A program made the translations under genes and the position numbers. A stretch of DNA of 64,000 nucleotides from Bradyrhizobium diazoefficiens USDA 110 (GTDB taxonomy: Bacteria; Pseudomonadota; Alphaproteobacteria; Rhizobiales; Xanthobacteraceae). The stretch covers positions 682,001 to 746,000 of the forward strand of contig NC_004463.1 in assembly GCF_000011365.1 (NCBI RefSeq), in the 5' to 3' direction. The notes beneath the pieces are model-generated. The model was not told where the DNA came from and searched no databases. It saw only the letters and a list, made by a program, of their open reading frames with translations. This document shows, piece by piece, positions 9,853 to 19,519 of the stretch (positions within the stretch are counted from its first letter, which is position 1; each line of letters opens with the position of its first letter).

Positions 9853-10977
9853 CTAAAACGGCCGCACGATTCCGACGCGCGGGATCAGCGTGATGACCAG
9901 GCCGAAGATGTCAGTGTTGCGATCCCCGGCCGGGATCAGCGGGGTCTCCTGTTTGGCCGGCAGCATCTTCACCGCATGCAGGATCAGGAACATGCAGACC
10001 GCCCAGTTCGAGATCCAGCGCGAATAGTCGAACACCATCGCGAACATCACGAGATAGGCGAGGCTGACGCCGATCAGCGCGGCGATGACGAGGCGCCGGT
10101 GCGTCTCGCTTGCGAGCGCGCTGATCAAATCGGCAAAATAGCGCCACAGCGGCGTGTGCAGCCAGATCAGAAGCGCAAACACCGGCACGCCGAGGATGTT
10201 GTGCGGCAGGCGGCCCCAGGTGTCCAAGATCTCCTTCGCCAGCGGCTGGTACCAGATGTAGCTGAATTGCAAGAGGTCGGTGCGGGAGGGATCGACCATC
10301 CTGGTCTTCAGATACGCGACGAAATCCGCCTCCGGGATCGGCATCGTTCCCAGGAATTGGGCCGCGAAGAACAGCGCGGAGACGACCGCGAGGGCGACCA
10401 CGCCGAACGCGACGTTGCTGCGATTGCACCCGCAGGCGAGATAGTGCCTGATCACGACGATGGCGATGATGGTCGGCACGTACATCAAGAGATGAATGTG
10501 GTGGATCAGCACGAGCACGATCGAGAACAGCGCCGCCGTCGCCACGAACAGCAATGAGCCCGCCGGCATCAGCAGCAGGATGATCGCCAGCGCGCAGCCA
10601 TAGATGTCGAAATGACCGAGCGTGTGCATGAAGTTCTTCAGGAAGAACGGCGAGCCCGCGATGAACACGAACAGCGGCAGCGTCTTCGCGGCAAAGCCGA
10701 AGGTCTTTTGAAACAACCTTGCAAATAGCGCCAGCGTCACCAGCCACGTCACGCCGCCGAGTGCGAACACCAGCCAGACCGGCACCTTCGTCGTGAACAG
10801 CGCGACGACCGCCCCGATCAGCGCGCGCTTGATGAAGCCGAAATGGTAGTCGACGAGCAGGTGGATGTAGGGGACGTAGGGCGGCAGCTGGATCTTGTGA
10901 ACGAACACGCCGACGATGACCACGGCGTTGATCGCGAGCAGCAGGCGCCAGGGGTTTTGCAGGATGCGCGTCGTCAC
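9853..10977 (-). CDS. Uncharacterised multi-pass membrane protein
   Basis: 374 residues from GTG 10975-10977, with roughly ten hydrophobic helices. I do not recognise the family. The architecture and motifs such as PPYVPYIHLLVDYHFGFIKR and HTLGHFDIYG near the first loops resemble GT-C-type or polysaccharide-related membrane enzymes, but this is a guess. An open frame continues upstream to 11133. However, its peptide (DLRWLWVPDLRTLRTTLRVG) is the translation of a dispersed intergenic repeat, so I exclude it. No clear Shine-Dalgarno sequence precedes the GTG. The gene is flanked by repeats on both sides. Confidence 0.7.
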   Translation of the reverse strand: MTTRILQNPWRLLLAINAVVIVGVFVHKIQLPPYVPYIHLLVDYHFGFIKRALIGAVVALFTTKVPVWLVFALGGVTWLVTLALFARLFQKTFGFAAKTLPLFVFIAGSPFFLKNFMHTLGHFDIYGCALAIILLLMPAGSLLFVATAALFSIVLVLIHHIHLLMYVPTIIAIVVIRHYLACGCNRSNVAFGVVALAVVSALFFAAQFLGTMPIPEADFVAYLKTRMVDPSRTDLLQFSYIWYQPLAKEILDTWGRLPHNILGVPVFALLIWLHTPLWRYFADLISALASETHRRLVIAALIGVSLAYLVMFAMVFDYSRWISNWAVCMFLILHAVKMLPAKQETPLIPAGDRNTDIFGLVITLIPRVGIVRPF

Positions 10978-11010
10978 GCTGCACCCGAACCGGCGCAGGT
11001 TACCGCCGCC

Positions 11011-11171
11011 GTCGTCCCGGACAAGCGAGCTCGTGCCAACGCGCAGCGTTGTCCGGAGCGTGCGCAGATCCGGGACCCATAACCACCGCAGGTCGCTTGA
11101 GCCGAGATCAGAGCCGCCATCTTGCTTCAACAATATCCGCTGGTGGAATGGGTCCTGGCTTTCGCCAGGAC
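11011..11171. repeat. Composite intergenic repeat with family C hairpin (copy 1)
   Basis: Two elements are joined. Bases 11011-11080 (GTCGTCCCGGACAAG ... TCCGGGACCCA) are a long imperfect dyad. Bases 11152-11171 are a perfect hairpin, GTCCTGGC-TTTC-GCCAGGAC, that recurs at 36101-36127 and, with another loop, at 32057-32082. It lies upstream of the membrane-protein gene and downstream of hslU. Confidence 0.8.
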
Positions 11172-11202
11172 GACGGCGGATAGATAGCGGACAAGCCCGG
11201 AA

Positions 11203-12507
11203 TTACAAAATAAACCGGCTCAGATCGGCGTTCTTGGCGAGGTCGCCGACGTGCTTCTGTACGAAATCGGCATCGACCCGGATGGTCTCGCCGTTGCGGT
11301 CGGGCGCGGTGAAGGAGATCTCGTCCAGCACCCGCTCCATCACCGTCTGGAGCCGCCGCGCGCCGATGTTCTCGACGGTCGAGTTGACGGCGACCGCGAC
11401 GTCGGCGAGCGCGTCGATGGCGTTGTCGGTGATGTCGAGCGTGACGCCCTCGGTCTGCATCAGGGCAACATATTGCTTGATCAGCGAGGCCTCGGGCTCG
11501 GTCAGGATGCGGCGCATGTCGTCACGGGTCAACGCCTGGAGCTCGACGCGGATCGGCAGGCGGCCCTGCAATTCCGGCAACAGGTCCGACGGCTTGGCGA
11601 CATGGAAGGCGCCGGAGGCAATGAACAGGATGTGGTCGGTCTTCACCGCGCCGTGCTTGGTTGAGACCGTGGTACCCTCGATCAGCGGCAGCAGGTCGCG
11701 CTGCACGCCCTCGCGCGAGACGTCGCCGCCGACGCGGCCGTCGCGGGCGCAGATCTTGTCGATCTCGTCCAGGAACACGATGCCGTTGTTCTCGACCGCG
11801 CTGATCGCTTCCAGCGTCAGCTGCTCGGTGTCCAGCAGCTTGTCGGATTCCTCGTTGATAAGGATCTCGTGCGAGCTTTCCACCGTGAGCCGCCGGGTCT
11901 TGCTGCGGCCGCCCAGCTTGCCGAAGATGTCGCCGATCGAGATCGCGCCCATCTGCGCGCCCGGCATGCCCGGAATCTCGAACATCGGCATGCCGCCGCC
12001 GGAGGACTGCGTCTCGATCTCGATTTCCTTGTCGTTGAGTTCGCCCGCCCGCAGCTTCTTGCGGAAGGATTCCCGCGTCGCCGAACTCGCATTGGCGCCG
12101 ACCAGGGCGTCGAGCACGCGCTCCTCGGCGGCGAGCTGGGCGCGCGCCTGTACATCCTTGCGCTTGCGCTCGCGCACCTGGGCGATCGCGACCTCGACGA
12201 GATCACGCACGATCTGCTCGACGTCGCGGCCGACATAGCCGACTTCGGTGAACTTCGTCGCCTCGACCTTCAGGAACGGCGCATTGGCAAGCTTGGCCAG
12301 TCGCCGCGCGATCTCGGTCTTGCCGACGCCGGTGGGGCCGATCATCAGGATGTTCTTCGGCAGCACCTCCTCGCGTAAGGAACCTTCGAGCTGCTGCCGC
12401 CGCCAGCGGTTGCGCAGCGCGATCGAGACGGCGCGCTTGGCGTCGGTCTGGCCGACGATGAAACGGTCGAGTTCGGAAACGATTTCGCGGGGAGAGAAGT
12501 CTGTCAT
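11203..12507 (-). CDS. hslU: ATP-dependent protease ATPase subunit HslU (ClpY)
   Basis: 434 residues, full length. HslU is an AAA+ unfoldase that feeds substrates to the HslV peptidase. Walker [12 protein letters not shown] (about 59-69), Walker [12 protein letters not shown], the pore motif GYVGRDVE, and the C-terminal [19 protein letters not shown] and [10 protein letters not shown] that dock into HslV are all visible. The intermediate I domain spans about 110-240. The ATG is at 12505-12507. hslV lies upstream on the same strand, but DUF2585 and GNAT genes are inserted between them; in many bacteria hslV and hslU are adjacent. Confidence 0.98.
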   Translation of the reverse strand: MTDFSPREIVSELDRFIVGQTDAKRAVSIALRNRWRRQQLEGSLREEVLPKNILMIGPTGVGKTEIARRLAKLANAPFLKVEATKFTEVGYVGRDVEQIVRDLVEVAIAQVRERKRKDVQARAQLAAEERVLDALVGANASSATRESFRKKLRAGELNDKEIEIETQSSGGGMPMFEIPGMPGAQMGAISIGDIFGKLGGRSKTRRLTVESSHEILINEESDKLLDTEQLTLEAISAVENNGIVFLDEIDKICARDGRVGGDVSREGVQRDLLPLIEGTTVSTKHGAVKTDHILFIASGAFHVAKPSDLLPELQGRLPIRVELQALTRDDMRRILTEPEASLIKQYVALMQTEGVTLDITDNAIDALADVAVAVNSTVENIGARRLQTVMERVLDEISFTAPDRNGETIRVDADFVQKHVGDLAKNADLSRFIL

Positions 12508-12559
12508 GGGACCTTAGCTAGGGTCAGATGCGGGCCGGGACAAGTCGCTTTTTCGGCCG

Positions 12560-13177
12560 TCAGATGATCGGCGGCCCCGATTGCCATTGCTTCACGGCCT
12601 CGATCGGATGGATCAGCATCAGGATATTGAGCGTCAGATTGTCGCGAATGTGGAGCGCCAGCATGATCTCGAAGGCGAGCCCGATCATCACGGTGACCCA
12701 GACCGGCAGAACGCGTGCGGCGAGGAACCCCAGCACCATGGCCAGATTGTCAGAGACCGAATTGACGATGCTGTCGCCAAAATAGTCCAGCGAGATCGTG
12801 CCGGCGCGGTAGCGCTCGATGATGAATGGCGAGTTCTCGACGATCTCCCAGGCGCCTTCGATCAGCATGGCGACGATCAGCCGTGCCGGCCACGACAGAG
12901 GCAGCAACGGCAGGCGCGCGAATAGCAGAAAGGTCAATCCGTAGAACAGGAAGCCGTGCAGGACGTGCGAGAAGCTGTACCAGTCGGCGATGTGCTGGGA
13001 GTTCTCCGAGCTGTTCACCACGCCGTGCCACAGCTTGACGTAGCCGCAGGTGCAGATCGGCACCCGGCCCATCGCGAACAGGATCGAGGCCTGCAGCGCC
13101 AGCAGCAACAGCGCGATGCTGACCCAGGCGAATGCCGGCACCGCGGCTTTGCTTTCGTGCGTGGTTGCCAGCGTCAT
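12560..13177 (-). CDS. DUF2585 (UPF0314) membrane protein
   Basis: 205 residues with about four to five transmembrane helices. The family is known only as UPF0314/DUF2585 in alphaproteobacteria. Conserved-looking elements are the [13 protein letters not shown] segment after the first helix, [44 protein letters not shown] and [15 protein letters not shown]. The many conserved Asp/His/Glu residues in membrane-adjacent loops suggest an enzyme or metal-binding protein rather than a plain transporter, but no function is established. Its start overlaps the GNAT stop by 4 bp, and it lies between hslV and hslU on the same strand. Confidence 0.85.
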   Translation of the reverse strand: MTLATTHESKAAVPAFAWVSIALLLLALQASILFAMGRVPICTCGYVKLWHGVVNSSENSQHIADWYSFSHVLHGFLFYGLTFLLFARLPLLPLSWPARLIVAMLIEGAWEIVENSPFIIERYRAGTISLDYFGDSIVNSVSDNLAMVLGFLAARVLPVWVTVMIGLAFEIMLALHIRDNLTLNILMLIHPIEAVKQWQSGPPII

Positions 13178-13659
13178 GGCACGCGCACCATCAACAGCGC
13201 CGGCCCGTCCGGCGTCTCGACCATGCGGTCGCGGACGAAGCCCGCCTTCTCATAGGCGCGTACGGCACGCGAGTTGAGCGGGTCTGGATCGGTGACGACG
13301 CGCGGCAGGCCGTGCCGCAGCTGCTCGTCGACGAATTGGCGGATGAAGGCCGAGCCGTGGCCGCGCGCGATCATGTCGCTTTCGCCGATGAACTGATCGA
13401 TCCCACGCGTGCCCCCCGGTTGCGGCCCGAAGCCCGTATTCCAGGCAGTCAGGCGGTAGCACTGAAGATAGCCGAACGGCTTGTCGCCGGCCAACACGAT
13501 GAACTGGTCCATCGCCGGCTCATCGAGGTCGCCGCTGACCAGCGCAAACTGCTCGCCCGGATCGCCCCACCATTCCCGCACATGCGCTTCGCCCAGCCAC
13601 CGCCGGATCAGCGGCAGGTCGGCCGCGGTCATCGGGCGGAAGGCGTAGCTTTGGGTCAT
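13174..13659 (-). CDS. GNAT-family N-acetyltransferase, AAC(6')-like
   Basis: 161 residues. The product is a single GNAT acetyl-CoA-dependent acyltransferase domain. Seen: the N-terminal [43 protein letters not shown] containing the acetyl-CoA loop (R/Q-G-x-G), and [19 protein letters not shown] (motif B). Order and spacing resemble the aminoglycoside 6'-N-acetyltransferase / siderophore-type subgroup, but many members are not resistance enzymes, so the substrate is unknown. Its stop overlaps the DUF2585 start by 4 bp. Confidence 0.82.
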   Translation of the reverse strand: MTQSYAFRPMTAADLPLIRRWLGEAHVREWWGDPGEQFALVSGDLDEPAMDQFIVLAGDKPFGYLQCYRLTAWNTGFGPQPGGTRGIDQFIGESDMIARGHGSAFIRQFVDEQLRHGLPRVVTDPDPLNSRAVRAYEKAGFVRDRMVETPDGPALLMVRVP

Positions 13660-13680
13660 CTAGCGACCATGACGGAGCTG

Positions 13681-13804
13681 CACTCCCTCTCCCGCTTGCG
13701 GGAGAGGGTTGGGGAGAGGGTGCTTCCGCAACGGGACAGCCCCCAAGGGGAGGGAGCCCTCACCCGCGCCTTTGGCGCGACCTCTCCCGCAAGCGGGAGA
13801 GGTT
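13681..13804. repeat. Dispersed intergenic repeat, family A (copy 2)
   Basis: Outer arms CCTCTCCCGCTTGCGGGAGA (from about 13685) and the complementary CTCTCCCGCAAGCGGGAGAG (near 13783-13802), with GGGAGAGGGTGCT and AGCCCTCACCC inside. Lies between hslV and the GNAT gene, both on the minus strand, so it would be transcribed as part of that unit. Confidence 0.9.
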
Positions 13805-13840
13805 ACAGCCAGTCCTGAGCTCCGCTGTTCAATCACAGGC

Positions 13841-14401
13841 CTAGCCGGTCGCCAGGCTTTCGATGGTCACATTGCGGTTGGTGTAGACGCAGATGTCGGC
13901 GGCGATGTCGAGGGAGCGGCGGACGATGGTCTCGGCGTCCTTGTCGGTGTCGAGCAGGGCCCGCGCGGCCGCCAGTGCATAGTTACCGCCGGAGCCGATC
14001 GCCATCACGCCGGCCTCGGGCTCGAGCACGTCGCCGGTGCCTGTCAGCACCAGGGAGACGTCCTTGTCGGCCACGATCATCATGGCCTCCAGCCGCCGCA
14101 GGTAACGGTCGGTGCGCCAATCCTTGGCGAGCTCGACCGCGGCGCGGGTCAATTGCCCCGGATATTGCTCGAGCTTGGCTTCCAACCGCTCAAAGAGTGT
14201 GAAGGCGTCGGCGGTGGCGCCGGCAAAGCCGCCGATGACGTCGCCCCTGCCGAGCTTGCGGACCTTCTTGGCGTTGGACTTGATCACGGTCTGGCCGATC
14301 GAGACTTGGCCGTCGCCGCCGATCACCACCTTGCCGCCCTTGCGGACCGTCAAGATCGTGGTGCCGTGCCAGCCCGGCGAGCTTTTCTGGGAATCCTGCA
14401 T
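13841..14401 (-). CDS. hslV: ATP-dependent protease peptidase subunit HslV (ClpQ)
   Basis: 186 residues from ATG 14399-14401. HslV is the proteasome-like threonine peptidase of the HslUV protease. A short propeptide ([13 protein letters not shown]) precedes [20 protein letters not shown], so Thr14 becomes the catalytic N-terminal nucleophile after processing. [18 protein letters not shown] and the terminal [17 protein letters not shown] are family-typical. An open frame extends upstream to 14608, but GAGGATC about 7 nt before the ATG and the family N-terminus fix the start. Divergent from hisB. Confidence 0.97.
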   Translation of the reverse strand: MQDSQKSSPGWHGTTILTVRKGGKVVIGGDGQVSIGQTVIKSNAKKVRKLGRGDVIGGFAGATADAFTLFERLEAKLEQYPGQLTRAAVELAKDWRTDRYLRRLEAMMIVADKDVSLVLTGTGDVLEPEAGVMAIGSGGNYALAAARALLDTDKDAETIVRRSLDIAADICVYTNRNVTIESLATG

Positions 14402-14570
14402 GAATGATCCTCGTTGTCCGGGCTGATTTAGGCGGTCGGGGGCGAGGGCACAACGGGCCGCTCCGGCCCCAATTTCGCTCACCATAGGCAGAAGTAGACG
14501 CCCGGCCAGCCGTTCCCGCAGTAGCGAAGGCGTCATGGGGCTGTTAAAAGACCCCCGTTTTCGGCCCCCG

Positions 14571-14623
14571 AGCATGATCCGGAAAAGTGGGCACCGGTTT
14601 TCCGACAAAGATCATGCTCAAAT
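14571..14623. repeat. Dispersed palindromic repeat, family D (copy 1)
   Basis: AGCATGATCCGGAAAAGTGG ... CCGGTTTTCCGACAAAGATCATGCT: outer arms AGCATGAT/ATCATGCT, inner CGGAAAA/TTTTCCG. Near-identical copy at 23774-23822, insertion-bearing copy at 48384-48483, degenerate copy at 34418-34458. It ends 20 bp before the hisB start, so it lies in or next to the hisB leader. Confidence 0.88.
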
Positions 14624-14642
14624 AAAGCGAAAGCTAGTTTTG

Positions 14643-15236
14643 ATGCGCACCGCGACGATCAAGCGCAAGACCAAGGAAACCGACATCGAGGTCACCGTGA
14701 ACCTCGATGGCACCGGCGTGTCCAATATCGCGACCGGCATCGGCTTTTTCGACCATATGCTCGATCTCCTCGCCCGCCATTCCCGCATCGACCTCACGGT
14801 CAAGGCGGTCGGCGACCTGCACATTGATCATCACCATACCACCGAAGACACCGGCATCGCGCTCGGCCAGGCGGTCAAGCAGGCGCTCGGCACCATGGCG
14901 GGCATCACCCGCTATGCCGGCGTGCACATGCCGATGGACGAGACCCTGTCGCGCGTCGTGATCGACATCTCGGGCCGCCCGGTCCTGGTGTTCAAGGTCG
15001 ACTTCCCCCGCGACAAGATCGGCGAGTTCGACACCGAGCTCGTGCGCGAGTGGTTCCAGGCCTTCGCCATGAACGCCAGCGTGACTCTCCACGTCGAGAC
15101 CCTATATGGCGATAACAGCCACCATATCGCCGAGTCCTGCTTCAAGGGTCTGGCGCGGGCGCTGCGGGCGGCGGTTGCGATCGATCCGAAGGCGGCGGGT
15201 GAAATCCCGTCCACCAAGGGCTCGCTCGGCGGCTGA
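14643..15236 (+). CDS. hisB: Imidazoleglycerol-phosphate dehydratase
   Basis: 197 residues. HisB dehydrates imidazole glycerol phosphate to imidazole acetol phosphate, histidine step 6. It is monofunctional, without the phosphatase domain of the enterobacterial enzyme. Metal-binding motifs are seen: [31 protein letters not shown] and, near the C-terminus, [24 protein letters not shown] 14643 gives the standard start [17 protein letters not shown]; longer upstream reading would run through a dispersed repeat. First gene of a histidine operon that continues with a DUF2628 gene and hisHAFE. Confidence 0.97.
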   Translation: MRTATIKRKTKETDIEVTVNLDGTGVSNIATGIGFFDHMLDLLARHSRIDLTVKAVGDLHIDHHHTTEDTGIALGQAVKQALGTMAGITRYAGVHMPMDETLSRVVIDISGRPVLVFKVDFPRDKIGEFDTELVREWFQAFAMNASVTLHVETLYGDNSHHIAESCFKGLARALRAAVAIDPKAAGEIPSTKGSLGG

Positions 15237-15300
15237 CATCTCCGTCGGTTACGAAACGACGCCGGCGGCATCACTGAATTCTTGAGAACGGGGCATCACC

Positions 15301-15831
15301 ATGCCTGTCTACACAGTTCATGCTCCCTCCCCTGCCGGAGCCGATCTGCGCGCGACCGACAAGTTCGTCTTCGTGCGCGACGGCTTCCATTTCTGGGCGA
15401 TGATCTTCGGCCCGTTCTGGCTGCTGTGGAATCGGCTATGGCTGGCGCTGATCGGCTGGATCGTCTTCCTGGCTGCGTTCGATGCCGGACTGCACCGCCT
15501 CGGCGTCGGCCGCAGCTCGATCTTCTTCGCCAATATGATCGTTGCGGTGCTGATGGGGTTCGAGGCTTCCAGCCTGCGGCGCTGGACACTGTCGCGCGGC
15601 AAGTGGCGGCAGCTCGATATCGTCATCTCCGACGACGAGGACACCGCCGAGCGCCGCTTCTTCGAGCGCTGGAGCCAGAAGCAGCACGGCATCGTCAACG
15701 ATCAATGGGCCGTCGATCGCGGCGGCCCGCCGCCGACCCGCAATACGCCGGGCCAGCAATTCTCGAACCCGCCGCCAATTCCGGCCGGCGGCATCATTGG
15801 TTTGTTTCCAGAACCGGGAGGGTCAAGATGA
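15301..15831 (+). CDS. DUF2628 membrane protein in the histidine operon
   Basis: 176 residues. The N-terminal half is a DUF2628 domain: [33 protein letters not shown] is the characteristic aromatic block, with two to three short membrane segments (about 35-85). The C-terminal 70 residues are Pro/Gly-rich and probably disordered. No function is established. It sits between hisB and hisH, and its stop overlaps the hisH start (ATGA), so it is co-translated with histidine genes; whether it has any link to histidine synthesis is unknown. Confidence 0.82.
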   Translation: MPVYTVHAPSPAGADLRATDKFVFVRDGFHFWAMIFGPFWLLWNRLWLALIGWIVFLAAFDAGLHRLGVGRSSIFFANMIVAVLMGFEASSLRRWTLSRGKWRQLDIVISDDEDTAERRFFERWSQKQHGIVNDQWAVDRGGPPPTRNTPGQQFSNPPPIPAGGIIGLFPEPGGSR

Positions 15832-16478
15832 GCATCGCCATCATCGATTACGGTTCCGGTAATCTGCATTCCGCCGCGAAAGCCTTCGAGCGCGCCGCGC
15901 GCAGCCTGGAGGACCCGCAAAAGGTCTTCGTCACCAGCGATCCGGATCAGGCTTACGGCGCCGATCGCCTGGTGCTGCCGGGCGTCGGCGCCTTCGCCGA
16001 TTGCCGGCGCGGCCTCGACGCCGTCAACGGCATGGTCGAGGCGATCACCGAAGCGGTGCGGGTCAAGGCGCGGCCGATGTTCGGCATCTGCGTCGGCATG
16101 CAGCTGTTCGCCACCCGCGGCAAGGAGCATGTCATCACGCAGGGCCTGAACTGGATCGGCGGCGACGTCGAGAAGATCACGCCGCGCGACGAAAGCCTGA
16201 AGATCCCGCACATGGGCTGGAACACGCTCGACGTGCTGCGCGAGCACCCGGTGCTGAACAAGCTGCCGCTCGGCCCCAAGGGCCAGCACGCCTATTTCGT
16301 GCACTCCTACCACCTCAACGCCGCCAATGAGGCGGACGTGCTCGCGCGCGCCGACTATGGCGGGCCTGTCACCGCGATCGTCGCGAAGGACACCGCCATC
16401 GGCACGCAATTCCACCCCGAGAAGAGCCAGCGTTTTGGCCTCGCTCTGATCTCGAACTTTTTGCGATGGAAGCCGTGA
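15828..16478 (+). CDS. hisH: Imidazole glycerol phosphate synthase, glutaminase subunit HisH
   Basis: 216 residues. HisH hydrolyses glutamine and channels ammonia to HisF. Class I amidotransferase features are present: [18 protein letters not shown] at the N-terminus, the nucleophile elbow [10 protein letters not shown] (Cys near residue 86), and the His-Glu pair in [14 protein letters not shown]. The start ATG 15828 overlaps the DUF2628 stop and is preceded by GGGAGGG, a strong ribosome binding site. Its stop overlaps the hisA start. Confidence 0.97.
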   Translation: MSIAIIDYGSGNLHSAAKAFERAARSLEDPQKVFVTSDPDQAYGADRLVLPGVGAFADCRRGLDAVNGMVEAITEAVRVKARPMFGICVGMQLFATRGKEHVITQGLNWIGGDVEKITPRDESLKIPHMGWNTLDVLREHPVLNKLPLGPKGQHAYFVHSYHLNAANEADVLARADYGGPVTAIVAKDTAIGTQFHPEKSQRFGLALISNFLRWKP

Positions 16479-17212
16479 TTCTTTTCCCCGCGATCGACCT
16501 CAAGAACGGCCAGTGCGTGCGCCTCGAGCAAGGCGACATGGCGCGCGCGACCGTGTTCAACCTCAATCCCGCGGCGCAGGCGCAGAGCTTTGCCGAGCAG
16601 GGGTTTGAGTATCTCCATGTCGTCGATCTCGACGGTGCCTTTGCCGGCAAGCCGGTGAACGCGCAGGCTGTCGAGGCGATGCTGAAGACGATCAAGATCC
16701 CGGTGCAGCTCGGCGGCGGCATTCGCGACCTCGCGACCGTCGAAGCCTGGCTCGAAAAGGGCATCACCCGCGTCATCATCGGCACCGCCGCGGTGCGCGA
16801 TCCCGATCTGGTGAAGGCTGCGGCCAAGAAATTCCCCGGCCGCGTCGCGGTCGGGTTAGACGCCCGCGACGGCAAGGTCGCGGTCGAGGGCTGGGCGGAG
16901 ACCTCGCAGGTGACTGCTTTGGAGATCGCGCAGCGGTTCGAGGATGCCGGCGTCGCCGCCATCATCTTCACCGACATTGCGCGCGACGGCCTGCTCAAGG
17001 GCCTGAACCTGGACGCAACCATCGCGCTGGCCGACAGCATCTCCATCCCGGTGATCGCCTCCGGCGGCCTTGCCTCGATCGACGACGTCAAGGCGATGCT
17101 GACGCCGCGTGCCAAAAAGCTCGCCGGCGCGATCGCCGGACGGGCACTTTACGATGGCCGGCTCGATCCCGCCGCCGCCCTCACCCTGATCCGCAACGCG
17201 CGCGCCGCCTAG
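16475..17212 (+). CDS. hisA: ProFAR isomerase HisA
   Basis: About 245 residues. HisA is a (beta/alpha)8 barrel that isomerises ProFAR to PRFAR. The catalytic first-strand Asp is in [16 protein letters not shown]; the second is in [10 protein letters not shown]. Phosphate loops GGGIRD and ASGGLAS are also seen. I choose GTG 16475, which overlaps the hisH TGA by 4 bp and gives the family-typical start M-I-L-F-P-A-I-D; an ATG at 16466 would add three residues. Next gene hisF follows after 10 bp. Confidence 0.96.
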   Translation: MILFPAIDLKNGQCVRLEQGDMARATVFNLNPAAQAQSFAEQGFEYLHVVDLDGAFAGKPVNAQAVEAMLKTIKIPVQLGGGIRDLATVEAWLEKGITRVIIGTAAVRDPDLVKAAAKKFPGRVAVGLDARDGKVAVEGWAETSQVTALEIAQRFEDAGVAAIIFTDIARDGLLKGLNLDATIALADSISIPVIASGGLASIDDVKAMLTPRAKKLAGAIAGRALYDGRLDPAAALTLIRNARAA

Positions 17213-17222
17213 GAGCCGACAC

Positions 17223-17996
17223 ATGTTCAAGGTGCGCGTGATCCCCTGCCTCGACGTCAAGGACGGAAGAGTCGTCAAGGGCGTCAATTTCGTCGACCTG
17301 CGCGATGCCGGCGACCCCGTCGAAGCCGCGATCGCCTATGACGCCGCCGGCGCCGATGAGCTCACCTTCCTCGACATCACCGCGACCCATGAGAACCGCG
17401 GCATCATGCTCGACGTGGTCCGCCGCACGGCGGAGGCCTGCTTCATGCCTGTGACCGTCGGCGGCGGCGTGCGCGAGGTTGACGATATCAAGACGTTGCT
17501 GCGCGCCGGCGCGGACAAGGTCTCGATCAACAGCGCCGCGGTGTCGCGGCGCGAGTTCGTCAAGGAAGCGGCCGAAAAGTTCGGCGAGCAGTGCGTGGTG
17601 GTCGCGATCGACGCCAAGCGGGTCAAGCGCCCGGGTGGTGACCGCTGGGAGATCTTCACCCATGGCGGCCGCAACGCGACCGGCATCGACGCCATCGAAT
17701 ATGCCCAGGAAGTGGTCTCGCTCGGCGCCGGTGAAATCCTGCTGACCTCGATGGACCGCGACGGCACAAGGCAGGGGTTCGATATCCCGCTGACTCGGGC
17801 GATCGCCGACAGTATTCCCGTTCCTGTAATCGCCTCGGGCGGCGTCGGCAATCTCGACCACCTCGTCGACGGTATCCGCGACGGACACGCCACGGCGGTG
17901 CTGGCGGCCTCGATCTTCCATTTCGGGGAATTCACCGTCCGCGAGGCCAAGGAGCACATGGCCCGGCGCGGCCTGCCCATGCGCCTGGATGCCTGA
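17223..17996 (+). CDS. hisF: Imidazole glycerol phosphate synthase, cyclase subunit HisF
   Basis: 257 residues. HisF uses ammonia from HisH to turn PRFAR into IGP and AICAR. It is the sister barrel of HisA: the start [23 protein letters not shown] holds the first catalytic Asp, [15 protein letters not shown] the second. GGGVREVDD and [11 protein letters not shown] bind phosphates. ATG 17223 lies 10 bp after hisA, behind AGGAGCC. Divergence in residues 55-60 (ITATHENRG) is normal for alphaproteobacteria. Confidence 0.97.
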   Translation: MFKVRVIPCLDVKDGRVVKGVNFVDLRDAGDPVEAAIAYDAAGADELTFLDITATHENRGIMLDVVRRTAEACFMPVTVGGGVREVDDIKTLLRAGADKVSINSAAVSRREFVKEAAEKFGEQCVVVAIDAKRVKRPGGDRWEIFTHGGRNATGIDAIEYAQEVVSLGAGEILLTSMDRDGTRQGFDIPLTRAIADSIPVPVIASGGVGNLDHLVDGIRDGHATAVLAASIFHFGEFTVREAKEHMARRGLPMRLDA

Positions 17997-18085
17997 CGAC
18001 TCCCGCTCCTGAAAATGCTACATAGGCCGTTGGGCTTGGCCGCCGTGGCCAAGTGCGCTGCCAAGTGTGTTTCCGAGTAGTTCCG

Positions 18086-18406
18086 ATGCCGCGTTTCACG
18101 ATCCACGATCTGGCCGAGACCATCGACGCCCGCGCCGCGGCCGGCGGCGAGGGCTCCTATACCCGCAAACTCCTGGACAAGGGCGCCGAGCATTGCGCCA
18201 AGAAGTTCGGCGAGGAAGCAGTCGAAACCGTAATCGCAGCAGTCGAAAACGATCGCGCGCATCTGATCGCCGAAGGTGCCGATCTGCTCTATCATTTCCT
18301 TGTGCTTTTGAAGGCACGCGGCATAAAGCTGGAAGAGGTCGAGGCCGCGCTGGGCAAGCGAACCTCGATGTCAGGGTTGGAAGAAAAAGCTTCGCGTAAA
18401 GAGTGA
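18086..18406 (+). CDS. hisE: Phosphoribosyl-ATP pyrophosphatase HisE
   Basis: 106 residues. HisE is the all-alpha (MazG-like) enzyme that hydrolyses PR-ATP to PR-AMP, histidine step 2. Motifs [15 protein letters not shown] (E-E-x-x-E) and [16 protein letters not shown] (the distal D of the Mg-binding set) are clear. ATG 18086 gives [13 protein letters not shown], the family start. It is 89 bp after hisF and followed closely by coaA. hisI (the cyclohydrolase partner) is not in this window. Confidence 0.95.
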   Translation: MPRFTIHDLAETIDARAAAGGEGSYTRKLLDKGAEHCAKKFGEEAVETVIAAVENDRAHLIAEGADLLYHFLVLLKARGIKLEEVEAALGKRTSMSGLEEKASRKE

Positions 18407-18432
18407 GCAAGTCGCAACGGAAAGGCGGCGTC

Positions 18433-19389
18433 ATGGATATCCGCGCACCCGAGCAGCAGTATAATCCGTACCGGGTCTATACCCGCGAGCAATGGGCGCG
18501 GTTGCGCGACGACACGCCGATGACGCTGGAGCCGGGCGAGTTCGACCGGCTGCGCTCGCTGCACGATCGTCTCGACTTGCAGGAGGTCGAGGACATCTAC
18601 CTGCCGCTGTCGCGCCTGCTGTCGATCTATGTCGACGCGATGCAGCGCCTGTATTACGCGGAGCGCCAATTCCTCAACATCCGCGACCGCAAGATGCCCT
18701 ACATCATCGGCGTCGCCGGCTCGGTCGCGGTCGGAAAATCCACCACGGCCCGCGTGCTCCAGGCGCTGCTGGCGCGCTGGTCGCCGCGCCCGAAAGTGGA
18801 CCTGATCACGACCGACGGTTTTCTGTACCCGAATGCCGTGCTCGACCGGCAGGGCATCATGCAGAAGAAGGGTTTTCCGGAGAGCTACGACCTGCCGCTG
18901 CTGCTTGGCTTCCTCTCCGACATCAAGGCTGGCCGCCGCCACGTCCGCGCCCCGGTCTATTCGCATCTGACCTACGACATCGTGCCGAACCAATGGGTGG
19001 AGATCGACCAGCCCGACATCCTGATCGTCGAGGGCGTCAACGTGCTGCAAACCGGCAAGTTGCCGCGCGACGGCAAGGCGGTGCCCGTGGTCTCCGACTT
19101 CTTCGATTTCTCGGTCTATATCGATGCCGACGAAGCGGCGCTGCGGCGCTGGTACATCAAGCGCTTCCTGGCGCTGCGCGACACCGCGTTCACCAATCCC
19201 AAATCCTACTTCAACCGCTACGCGCTGTTGTCCGACGAAGAAGCCACCGCCACCGCGATCGCGATCTGGGAACGCACCAACCTCGCCAATCTCGAGGACA
19301 ACATCCTGCCGACCCGTCCCCGCGCGACGCTCATCCTGAAGAAGGGCCCCGACCACGTGGTCGAGAGCGTGGCGCTGCGGCGGCTGTAA
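18433..19389 (+). CDS. coaA: Type I pantothenate kinase
   Basis: 318 residues. CoaA makes 4'-phosphopantothenate, the first and regulated step of CoA synthesis. The P-loop [17 protein letters not shown] (about 96-112) and the downstream [21 protein letters not shown] and [11 protein letters not shown] blocks identify the bacterial type I family. The ATG at 18433 follows GGAAAGGCGG; an in-frame GTG at 18403, overlapping the hisE stop, would add ten non-conserved residues. The hisE-coaA link is a recurring alphaproteobacterial arrangement. Confidence 0.96.
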   Translation: MDIRAPEQQYNPYRVYTREQWARLRDDTPMTLEPGEFDRLRSLHDRLDLQEVEDIYLPLSRLLSIYVDAMQRLYYAERQFLNIRDRKMPYIIGVAGSVAVGKSTTARVLQALLARWSPRPKVDLITTDGFLYPNAVLDRQGIMQKKGFPESYDLPLLLGFLSDIKAGRRHVRAPVYSHLTYDIVPNQWVEIDQPDILIVEGVNVLQTGKLPRDGKAVPVVSDFFDFSVYIDADEAALRRWYIKRFLALRDTAFTNPKSYFNRYALLSDEEATATAIAIWERTNLANLEDNILPTRPRATLILKKGPDHVVESVALRRL

Positions 19390-19406
19390 GCGCGCCGGCT
19401 GACAAG

Positions 19407-19488
19407 GCCCTCGCTTGTTCGGGCAGAGTGTCTTTTGTCGCAGGCCGACAAAAGGTATTTGGCTATGACGCATCGAAGGCGCGAGGGC
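19407..19488. repeat. Nested inverted-repeat element between convergent genes
   Basis: Outer arms GCCCTCGC (19407-19414) and GCGAGGGC (19481-19488) are perfect complements. They enclose a second perfect 9-bp stem CTTTTGTCG (19432-19440) / CGACAAAAG (19446-19454) with a 5-nt loop. It lies in the 130-bp gap between convergent coaA and the AI-2E-type gene. No T-run follows, so it is not a classical intrinsic terminator; a bidirectional stop structure or small mobile palindrome is possible. Confidence 0.7.
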
Positions 19489-19519
19489 TCCATGGTTGAC
19501 CGTCACGCCGGGTAACGGG

